Assembly (NCBI RefSeq): GCF_965363235.1
Contig: NC_134851.1
Location: 40,080,321 to 40,144,320, forward strand
DNA length: 64,000 nt
Origin: Mytilus galloprovincialis
Taxonomy: Eukaryota; Mollusca; Bivalvia; Mytilida; Mytilidae
Direction of reading: 5' to 3'
Positions within the stretch are counted from its first letter, which is position 1, and the number at the start of each line of letters is the position of its first letter. The position numbers and the translations under genes were made by a program. The notes under the pieces were generated by a model. That model made no database searches. It saw only the letters and a program-made list of their open reading frames with translations, and had not been told where the DNA came from. Positions 51,901 through 61,799 of the stretch are shown here, one piece after another.

Positions 51901-54900
51901 GATTAAAAAATACTGCAATCATTCTGCTTCCCGTCAATTTTATGATTATGTGAGTATTTCACCAAATATTTGTCGCATGCTAATAACGATTAATTTGTTG
52001 GTGTAAAAAGTTTTATGAAATGTTTTTAAATAATAAGTTCTGGACTATCCGTCCGTCCGTATCACATATGTTTTTTTAAGCGATCTCCACCTTAGTTGCT
52101 GTACATATTAAATTTTTGAGGGATAATCTTAGTTGCTGTACATATTCAATTTTTGAGGGATAATCACATAATGATTTTTAAGGTCGAAGGAACATAGCAC
52201 ATCTAATTTTTTTATCGACGGACTTCTGCGCTTCAAGATATCTTGTTAGAGTTGATGTTTTTCCTTGATGAGTTTTGAAAAAAATATAATTGACTTCTTC
52301 TTTCAATGTTACAACATTTTTAAATGTTGTTATATTGAAAGGAGAAGTCAGTTATATTTTTAAAGCAGTGCATTTTTTGTACATACCTGCGTACGGAATT
52401 AAATTTATATGTCAAACACCTCAAGTTAATCGTAATCCAGAACATTTGAAGAGAAAGAGCAGAAAACTCAAACGCGTGATAATACAGAATTTAAGTGGAA
52501 CACCAAATTGGTGAATTGAAAAGATACAAAGTATTGAGTACATTATGGAGGCACCCAAGGTCAAAACTAATAGACATTGTGGACACATGTGGCGCCCTTG
52601 TCAACAGACATAAAACATTTTTTAATAAAATATCAAATACAATAAAACTTGCTTTGTTCTTTTCATTTTCAAATTCCATCAGGACAACTAAAAGTTCAAC
52701 GTCTAAAAAGATGAAAAGTGACTAAAAGTCCATCATTTTCTTTATAATAAATTAGAAAAAAAACATGTCATTTGGACTCTGTAGGAAAGTTGCATCATTG
52801 TCAATGAAAGCAATAAAATCAATAATGATCTCACCTTTTTTAATTTTTGAGAAGACCCCTCACATTTTACCTGTGGTGGTCGTTCTCAACTGTAGGTATT
52901 GAGAGTTGTTGAAAAGTTCTCGAAAATATGTTACATTTGTCGATGGTCATGAAACAAACCACAAGAGATCAATCTTGCATTACAGATTTCGTATGTGATC
53001 CAAGTCTTAAAACGAGATTACAATTTTGACTGTTGGTTTTAAGGTTTTTGGTGGCGCAAGATTTCCGAATACATTTGATTATTATGAATCTCAGAAAATC
53101 TTGCATTTATATATCTTCTGTTGATTTTTTTTGGTTGATTTATTAATATCCAAATAGCTCGGGAATTTTTAAACTAGCACCCTTACTAATTCATTTAAGA
53201 AATGAATGTCGTTTCTATACAGTGTCATATCTGTTTAATATGGAAACTGTACTTACTTTGTTGCGTTGTGTGTTATACACGATTATCAGATCAATTCGTT
53301 TTGGTCAAAACTATAAATATAAACACACTATAAAGACATATTGAAGATCTTTGAAAAACATTTTACCATTTGACATAACGAAGGTCTTCCCGGTCTGAAA
53401 GATATTTCCGCTACTATCACTAACTCTATTTGACGCAGTACATAAATATATACCGTTGTCCTGATACCTTTCCATCGTATTTGAAATTGGCGGTAGAGTC
53501 ATTTTACCATCAGTTGAAAAATATAAGTATCTAATGTGTTCGCCAAAGAACGATAGGTGCTGCCATCGACCATACGAATACGTTGCAGGTATCCCGTATG
53601 CTAGACACTGTAGGGTTCGTGATACATCAGTATCGTTAAAATTTATGTGTTGATCAGGAATGTTTGGAGGATCTAAAAGAACGAAGTAATAAAAACAGGT
53701 CAAAACCAGATTTAATTAAAAGTAAATAAACATTGAAACCAATGGCTATTAACCAGTATTCAATTACGTTTTGGTGAATTTCTAAGCAAAAGCGTTTTGT
53801 TTTAATAGAACATTGTGTCGAGTTGATATACGGATAATTTTTTTCACAGATATGCTTTCATATATGACATCAGAAATCCGTATCCTGGATTTCAATATGT
53901 GGTTTCCTAGTGTATTTTTTTCGGATATTTTTTATTAGGTGAAGATTGGTAATATTTTATCCCCGTCGAGGTGGACAAGGATAAACCTTTCAAATCTATT
54001 TGTTTTTATATTTGCTGAAACGTGAATTCTTCGATTTTTCTTCTTGGAGCGAAGATAATATTTAAGTCATATGAAACTTAGATCTAAACTCAAAAATTAT
54101 ATATGTTTTATGTACTTGAATACTATAAAAGAGGGACAAAAGATACCAAAGGGACAGTCAAACTCATAAATCGAAAGTTACTGACAACGCCATGGCTAAA
54201 AATGAAAAAGACTAACAGAAAAACATTAGTACAAATGACACAACATAGAAAACTAAGGAATAAACAACACGAACACCACCAAAACTTAGGGGTGATCTCA
54301 GGTGCTCCGGAAGGGTAAGCAGATCCATTTGTGGCACCCGTCGTGTTGCTTATTTGATAACAAATCCGGTAAATAGTCTAATTCGGTAGGTCACATTCAT
54401 GAAAGGGAAGGGGATTGTAGTTACGACGTAAGGAACATATCCGATATCATTTGTGAAACGGTTATTCCATAACGGTCAACCAACTCGTGATGGCGTCCGT
54501 AAAATTTACGAAGAGATGATTTCAACTTCATCATTTAGAACTCTTGGTTTTATAGCTTCCTTGTGAGCAGCAAACCTCTATCAAGAAAATCATGATAGGA
54601 AATTCAAGCACGGGAATATCGCTTCAATTGGGAGATATACATGTATACCCCGTATGCAGGTGCTGCTGGAATGTTGCTACTTAGAAATGAAAAATTTACA
54701 ATTGGAAAGCTGAAATCATCTCTTTTGTCGTAAAGTTTTGTTTTCAACCGACCCTCATTGTCAATTTCTAGAAGATGTAAGTGAAGATATGAGGCCGACT
54801 TAACTGTATCTGTAGTATCCCTTATCTCCAGTTCGGTGGGATAGATGCGTTCCACATAGTCACCAAATTTTTAATTATTTAGTGAAAGAACATCATCTAT

Positions 54901-57900
54901 ATAGCGGAAAGTAGAGTTAAAGGATATCGCTAACTTCTTATCTTTCTTCCTTAGAAGTTCCTGCATGAAGTCAGCCTCAAAATAATAAAGAAACAAGTTG
55001 GCAAGTAGAGGGGCACAACTTGTTCCCATTGGAATGCCGACAGTCTGTTGAAAAAACACGTCCTCCAAACTATAAATTAGGTGTACGTGATTGGTTTGTA
55101 AAACAAAATCCTTTATTTCATCACAATCTACAACTTACATGTTCTTGTAATAGATTATTGTCGTCCTGTACAAAAGTTGGCCTATATTTTCCCGTAAGCA
55201 GTGACTTAAGTACTAGACTTCTCGTTAGAACTTAGGCCAACGCACAGCATAAAGTCGAGGGGAAAACCGAGATGAAAGAATGTAAACAAAAGTGGACTTG
55301 AATGTAAAATAGTGGTGACTGATTCTTAAGAACACATTAAATACAACAAATCATTTAAACATTTATAAAAACGGGCAAGTTTGATACGCAAATTGGAAAA
55401 TGAAAAAAAATAATATGATGGCCCTGAAAATAAACTTTTATTTATCGTTGTCCACATGCTCTGTGTTGATTATTGATCAATGTCACAATCCGATAAACTT
55501 TGACAACAACCTCCAAAGTTAATTAGCTTGCGATCAACGTGTATTAATTAAAAGAGGAGCATACACTTGTTTTTATGTACAATGTTTTTAAACAATACAC
55601 TTGCTTGTTTGTCTTTATTGGTGTTTAAAGTAAATAATTAGGTTTGTGCTTTAAAGATATGATATTTCGAATTAGTCAATACTTGTCTCAGTGTATAGAT
55701 GGTTTTTCTTAAAGTAAGTTAAGTATAAGATACAAAATCGTATAAGTTTAGATGAAGGGGTTTTCCAATCCCGACTTACCATGAATGTTTGTATGTTTTT
55801 GTGCAATAAAAAATATATTTATCGTCGCTGGGCTTCTAAAATGTCGTATATGACTTTTTTGAATCTTTGGTATTACAAAATAGCATAAAGTTAGACCAAT
55901 CAAAATGTGTAAAATAAGAAATATTACAAAATTGCCAATGTCAGTTGTTTATAAAATTTGCTTCCAAAATGTTGTATGAAAACTTGAAAATCGGTGTAGA
56001 ATGGCCTTGGGAAAAAATTAATTGTACATTTCTTTATTTCTGTGAAAATAATTTAAGTTCTTGGATAATCCAGAAATGTCAAAGTTTTTATTTCACTGCC
56101 ATTTACAAAAATGTTCAAGTTCACATACGACATTTTGGAAGCATGCATTTTGCCAAAATTTTCAAAGCCTGTTTTGTAATTTACAACATTTTAGAAGCCC
56201 AGCGACGTTATGTTACCGGTATGGCAATATTGAGTTAATTTATTTAGACCTACAATGTATGTATGTTATAAGTTATGCAGGTCTCAGACACGGTATTTAA
56301 TGTCACATTCCGGGCTTAGAGTTTATTTTTCCAGAGTCGAAGGCGAAGGAGGTATAAAGCCTAGCCGGAATGTCACAATATACCCTTTCTGAATCTTGAA
56401 TTATAAATTACCGATATAATAAGGATTACCCCGGCCTTTTTTCCATATCAGGTACCTTTTTAATCCAGGACCATGCACTTTATGCCCTATGTATTTTTTG
56501 CAAAATCGGTAATTTTGTTATTTGTTGTGAAAATAATTCGTTCCTATTTCAAAAATTTGTATAACATTTATTTAGAATTAAAAACTTTAAAGAAGGATGC
56601 ACATCATAGTTTTCTTTTTGTAAGCCTTTGACGTTCTTTAAGATTACAGTATAGCTGAAGATTACGTCACATAATCCCGTTCTTTATGATGGCGTTGTTA
56701 AGGTTCCTACTGGGTTGAAACACGTCGAATATACCCCGGTAGTTTCCTGATTATATAATGACATCGCTGTGGTGTTATCCAACCACAAAAATCAAGCCAT
56801 TTGTAATCCGTAATAAATTCGGACATCTCTGTGTTGTATTTAATCGCAAAAATAGACACATTTGTAATCCGTAATATCATATACATATATAGATTCCACA
56901 ACTGCAACAAGTGTAATACGATATTTCTCAACTCGAGACAGTTAAATTTTAATATTTAAAGCGCATGTCTTGCCGAGCTTTTTAAATAGGTAAAATTTAA
57001 CTGTCGAGATCGGAGAAATATCGTAATACACGAGTTACAGTGGTGAAATCTGTTTATCTAATGATTTTTATCCTTCCTTTGCAAAGATTTGAGGAAATTT
57101 GTGTACTTTTGATGTGACATCATGAGGCATGGTCGACTTTTTTCATGACGTCACAATAAGAAAATTCAGAAGAAAACATGAAAAGTTAACGTCACAATTA
57201 AATGTTAACCAATCATTTGCTGAGAACAGTTTGTTCACTAGTGAGGAGAAATATCTTTCTCACAGCGGTCAGGAAACGTGAAAATAGCACAAACATTTGC
57301 GAAATTTATATTATTCTGAGCTCTTATTTCCTGCCAGTTTTGTATATCCCAATATATATATATCTGTCAGTCGATGCTGATACAGGGCAATGATAGGGAG
57401 CTTGAGCAAGTACCAACTGCAACAACAAATACCCGAATAACAACTAAGTGTATCTTGTACTGGGATATCATGATTTTTAATATTATAACTATTCTGATCA
57501 AACCCGAACGGGCTCATATATAACCTGTCAAGGTAACCATTTTTATTACAAAGCTGGTACAACTATATTTCATTCCATTGTGATATTCAGACCAAAACTC
57601 GGTTTAACCACAGCAACACACTAGTTGAAGACACATAGATATTGCATTTCCGGAGGTGGATATACGGAAAAATACCAGTCTTTCCTTGTACTTTTCTCCA
57701 ACACACCTCCTTTATAAGAAGTATTTTGTTAAAATTAAAAAAAAAAATTAAAAAAACTACAGAAAAACAAAAAACAACAAAAAAATACACATTTAAAAAT
57801 GTCGACTAAACTCTTAAACTTACATAAAACTGTTAACTTAACCTTATCATTTTCAGTTCCAACCTCGTTTTCTGCAAAACATTTGTAACTACCGCTATCC

Positions 57901-59253
57901 TCACGACTGATACTTGTTATTTCATGACATATGACGTCTGTGTATTCATTTATAGACAGAACTCTACCTGCCATGAACCACCACATTTCTATTGTTGGCG
58001 GTCGACTCTCGGAGCTGCAGCATATTTTTACGGATTGTCCCTCAATAACACTGTTTGGTGTATAATTCATAGACAAAAACGGTTTATCTACAAACATATA
58101 TTTCCTATGATTTGCATTGACGAATCGATCTACCTCATATAAAACATGTAATTTCAAAAGATATTTGTGTCCATGCTTTGGTAATTCAAATTTTATTGAA
58201 CAAAATTCATTAAATTTGTCATTTTAAGGCTTTTTAAAGCTTACTATGTGGTATGAGTTTTTCTCTTTGCTGAAGGCTGTATAGTGACCATTACTTGTTA
58301 ACTTCTACATGTATCTTATTTGGTCTCCGGTGGAAATCTGTCTCAATTGCAGTTATACCAAATCTTCACTAGTGTGGATCTCTTCTTATAATTTTTATAT
58401 GTATACAAGAAAAAACATAAAATTAATTTCAATATATTTCATGTGAGGGATTAAAGGAGTAACTAGAATTCATCGCAATATTGGTTAATAAATTCTAATT
58501 TGAATTATAACTAGAAGTATCGGACATTTTTACTCCTTTATAAGGCCTACTGCTAATAATCTTTTAAGGTAAACTTACATCGTATATCAAGTGTAGCAGT
58601 ATTCTTTGTTCTTCTGCGACCAGCAGCAGTATACGTTTCACAAGAAAACGTTGAGTTGTGGTCTTCTTTTTTTGGAATAAAGGCATATACCAGGGCACCA
58701 AACCTGTCCTCTTTAACGAATCTTCCATTCCTTTTCATAACTGTATTGATGACACTGAATGGACACTGCAGATGTAGAGGTGTGTCTTCTTCTCCGTGTA
58801 TAACGGAAGAAGTTTCATTTATAATACTAACACGGTGTGTTGAACTAAGATGCACACATGCTTTAAATTAAAGAAAATTAAATTAAACTACAAATGAACT
58901 AGAAGAAACATAAATAAAAGTTAACTCATGTACTCATATCATTATTGGAAAAGGTATTAGGGAGCTACCATTTGAATTTGAGGGAGAGGGGGCTAGGACG
59001 AAATTTGAAAACAATAGGCAGAACAGGAGTTTTAAGTAAAACAAAAAAGAAGGTGAGAAAAAGAGTAGGATGACACACTTTGTAAAAAAAAACCAGGATG
59101 ACACTTCAGGTAATAATAAACTTTTAAAAATTCATGGTCAAAGAATCGACGAAAATTAGAGGAAGAGAATACCTATTGCAAATAAATATAAATACCTGTT
59201 TCATACAAAACTATAATGATAACCCGATAGCAAAGCCGTATACATGGCTCCAT
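45968..59253 (-). CDS. IgSF receptor gene D: four Ig domains and TM helix, 3' end not resolved
   Basis: Tandem paralogue of C. Exons: 59196..59253 leader (MEPCIRLCYRVIIIVLYET); 58579..58860 Ig1 (282 nt); 57824..58087 Ig2 (264); 53367..53672 Ig3 (306); 51180..51512 Ig4-type (333); 49555..49641 TM (87; IAVIVISVILVLCVVISG); 46242..46284 juxtamembrane (43, basic FLTRKRNTSRNASR); 45968..45999 (32, SEGITEFAE). All are in phase, giving about 468 residues, and lengths match C except for 15 extra nt in the juxtamembrane exon. The counterparts of the C ENIVYQ exon, 47-nt exon and ITIM/ITSM exon were not found at 40.5-45.9 kb. D therefore either ends in an exon I missed, or is an ITIM-less copy. Ig1 has Met at the core Trp position. 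Introns are longer than in C because of repeat insertions. Confidence 0.75.
47280..47717. mobile_element. MITE-like element with terminal and internal inverted repeats
   Basis: The left end AAGGAGTTGGTCCGGTAAG pairs with the right end CTTACTGAACCGACTCCTT. A second inverted pair lies inside: AAAGTGGCCGCATCCGTGTT near 47510 and ACACGAATGCGGCCACTTTC near 47600. Noncoding. It sits in a D intron between the TM exon and the juxtamembrane exon. Confidence 0.7.
52091..52164. repeat. 37-bp tandem duplication
   Basis: CTTAGTTGCTGTACATATTA... (52091..52127) is repeated with a single change at 52128..52164. Noncoding, in the D intron between the Ig3 and Ig4 exons. Confidence 0.9.
52281..52361. repeat. 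Strong hairpin with about 37-bp arms
   Basis: AAAATATAATTGACTTCTTC TTTCAATG... pairs with ...CATTTAAAAATG loop ...ATTGAAAGGAGAAGTCAGTTATATTT with few mismatches, and the loop is under 10 bp. It could be a tiny MITE or a folded RNA such as a miRNA precursor. Nothing in the sequence decides between them. Confidence 0.75.
54290..55090 (-). mobile_element. Penelope-like retroelement fragment, degenerate
   Basis: Reverse-transcriptase fragment on the minus strand. VGIPMGTSCAPLLANLFLYY is followed by FRYIDDVLSLNN (catalytic YIDD), then YPTELEIRDTTDT and the downstream YISQLKRYSRA and SSLRKFYGRHHELVDRYGIT blocks. These blocks are the signature of Penelope-like or related RTs common in bivalves and corals. 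The reading frame has several stops (first just after the YIDD block) and a shift near 55065. No GIY-YIG endonuclease was seen. It lies upstream of the Ig3 exon inside an intron of gene D. Confidence 0.8.
55823..56207. mobile_element. Nested inverted-repeat element (four copies of one motif)
   Basis: Outer arms: CGTCGCTGGGCTTCTAAAAT at 55823 and ATTTTAGAAGCCCAGCGACG ending at 56207. Inner arms: TTGCTTCCAAAATGTTGTAT at 55958 and ATACGACATTTTGGAAGCAT near 56125. The inner and outer arms share GCTTCYAAAATGTYGTA. Noncoding MITE-like structure in the intron between D exons Ig2 and Ig3. Confidence 0.75.
56294..56392. repeat. Imperfect inverted repeat TGTSACATTCCGG
   Basis: TGTCACATTCCGGGCTTAGA at the left and TAGCCGGAATGTCACA at the right, with a purine-rich middle. 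Probably part of a small MITE. Confidence 0.5.
56760..56876. repeat. About 62-bp diverged tandem duplication
   Basis: Two units, GACATCGCTGTGGTGTTATC... from 56760 and GACATCTCTGTGTTGTATTT... from 56822, both ending CATTTGTAATCCGTAATA. Confidence 0.8.
56911..57032. repeat. Inverted repeat with about 40-bp arms
   Basis: GTGTAATACGATATTTCTCA...ACAGTTAAATTTTA pairs with TAAAATTTAACTGTCGAGAT...GAAATATCGTAATACAC. The loop is about 40 bp, and the left arm has a small gap. MITE-like, noncoding. Confidence 0.75.
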
Positions 59254-60026
59254 CCTTATAATATGAGATCAGTCGATGTTTACAGCTTCTAAAATGATGG
59301 TGAAAATGATGATAACGCCGACACGATCATTTTTGCTTATGTGACTATTCCCTTCATTTAAACCTGCACCAAGACTAGGTACAACAAAATAATATATTGT
59401 TCTGTATATAGGAAACACATGTTATTATTCATTTTCATAAATGGTCGGAAAAAATAAAAAGCAATTGAACGTTTACCATTCAGTATTAAGCGCGTTAAGT
59501 AGAAGTCAACAATTAAACAATTAAAAGTATTTTATTATACTTCCTGTTTTCATACATTTGTTATTCATTTGATTGTCAATGAAACACTTCTCTCCACAAG
59601 AGACCAAATGAAACAGAAATGTAAATCACCGAACGACCTTCAACAATGATTAAAAAAAAGCACACCGCATAGCTATAAAAGCTCCCATATGACAAATGTT
59701 TTAACAATTTAAATGAGAAAACTAATTCATGTCCAAAATAATAATAATAAAAAAAAAAAAAAATACACAGCAAGATGCAACAAACGACAACTGAATCACA
59801 AAATCCTGTCTTGGGATACATGTAGGCACATACAGAATATGGTGGTTTACGCTTATATAAATACACGCCAACCCTCCCTCTAAACTGGAACAGTGGTTTA
59901 ACAGTACAACGAATGAACAAACTATAAAAATCATTTGAAAGGGATTTTATTTTCAAATTAAAGACAACACTTTGAATGAAAACAAATAATAATAAAAAAA
60001 AACAATCGCAGAGAAAGGTAACCTTG

Positions 60027-60264
60027 GTAATAACATTAACGGTATCAATTTTCCTGCACCAGATGCGCATTTCGACAAAACATGTCTCTTCAGTGATGCT
60101 CGTGGCCAAACGACATGTATTTGAAATCCAAAACTTATATAAAAGATAAAGAGCTACATGTATTATCCAAAAGGTCCAAAAAGAATAGCCAAATCCGTAA
60201 AAGGAATCAGAGCTTTGTGCATGAGGGAGATACATTCCTTAATTTATAAAAATTTCTAACATAT
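60027..60264. repeat. Mussel repeat, copy 1 of a direct pair
   Basis: Contains CCAGATGCGCATTTCGACAA and TCTCTTCAGTGATGCTCGTG, a motif set I recognise as an abundant Mytilus repeat. Nearly identical to 60389..60615. The overlapping long open frames on the minus strand are chance frames in this repeat. Confidence 0.8.
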
Positions 60265-60388
60265 TGTAACAGCAAATTTAAATAACACAAAAAATCGTAT
60301 GTTCATGCCAGTACCGGAGTACTGGCTAATTGGCTGGTGATACCCTCGGGGACAAACAGTCCACCAGCAGAGGCATCGACCCAGTGGT

Positions 60389-60615
60389 AGTAATAACATT
60401 AACGGTACCAATTTTCCTGCAGCAGATGCGCATTTCGACAAAAAATGTCTCTTCAGTGATGCTCGTGGCCAAACTATTTGAAATCCAAAGCTTATATAAA
60501 AGATAAAAAGCTTGAATCCAAAAGGTCCAAAAAGTATAGCCAAATCCGTGAAAGGAATCAGAGTTTTGTGCATGAGGGAGATCATTCCTTAATTTATAAT
60601 AATTTCTAACATATG
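60389..60615. repeat. Mussel repeat, copy 2 of a direct pair
   Basis: Same sequence as 60027..60264, with small indels. The 125-bp spacer contains CCAGTACCGGAGTACTGGCT, a short palindrome. Confidence 0.8.
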
Positions 60616-61799
60616 TTACAGCTTGTCCTAATGAGTCATACATATCTCATATTTCGCTCTCGCCGTGGTTTGATTGTTGATTTTCTTTTGTGTTATGCTG
60701 TTATCATTTGACTTTATTCCGTATTTCCTTATACTTATATAAACAATAGACAAATAAATATTCAATTTTACCATTGCAATTTGTCGTTCAGGAAACTGTC
60801 TTTATTAGTCTTCTGTAAAATTCAAGTTCTCTAATGCCCATCTGTTTAACGAGCGTGGTTTTTGTCCTTAAAATGTATGAAATATTTGCCACTGCACGTA
60901 AAGCAAACGTCAACCAATTAATCAATATAAAAAACCTGTATGGAAACAAAACAGATTTTAATTCTCTCTTTTAGCCGTTAAAGATTAAAACCTATTTGTT
61001 TGAATTTAGCACGTTTTCATCAGGCACAATTGACACTAAAATCAAGGAGACAGTCAAATCGGTGTGATGAGGAGGAAACGAAAAAGTATGACGCATAAAT
61101 CAGAAGTAAACAGATATTTTTAGAAGAAGAAAAAAGAGAAAAAAAAGTCAGTTGTCTCTTGTCTCTAGATATTGACATTTATGATAAAATCAGTACAACA
61201 TAGTAACTGTGGGTGCTCTCAGATCTGAACTTAGTTTTGTTTTTGTGAGGGATAGATAAATACCCTGACACGCTCGGTCTTTGTTTTGTTTTTATGTTTT
61301 ATTGATTTGTACTGATCTTATTAGTTTTCAAATGATATGGATAGTTTGTTCTTATGTTGTGATGTTCCACCACTGTCCCATGTTAGGCCCCGGAGGGTTG
61401 GCGCCTTTAAACATGTTTTACTTCTTGTGGTTTGATAAAAATTAAAGGCATGTGTGTTTATCGAAATTAATTGATTAATTGTTATACGTATGTTTTACGC
61501 TCAGTGACAAGTATTTCGTGCATTGTTGAGACGAGATTAAGGTAACACTAAATTCAACAGATAGACCGATATAAGGGTCATCCATGGTGAAGGTCGGAAA
61601 TTTTGGACTGCCTCTGGAAAAAGAGGGTATATGGTGGTCCTATGTGGTAGCGAGAGGAATTTTCCTTTGCAACAAGCCACTTACGGGTGCATCAAAAATA
61701 AGTACAAGCGTTCTTTACGTGCAGAGAGTGTAACACTATTTCAACGAGAAATCAGATTAAATGTTCTCACTTTGACCGAACGTGGCTGAGCATTTATAT

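Larger units (their letters stand above)
59254..60850 (-). promoter_or_regulatory. 5' flank of gene D, conserved with gene C but split by repeats
   Basis: Blocks at 59270..59550 and 60640..60840 match the single block upstream of gene C. The stretch between, about 59560..60640, is repeat DNA absent from C. The duplicated unit therefore includes at least 0.6 kb of 5' flank, and the D copy later received about 1 kb of insertions. Confidence 0.5.

Noticed and set aside
59576-60643. Long minus-strand open frames (219, 109 and 105 codons)
   Set aside because: They lie across the two direct copies of a mussel repeat and a SINE-like repeat. The translations repeat each other and have no protein family character.
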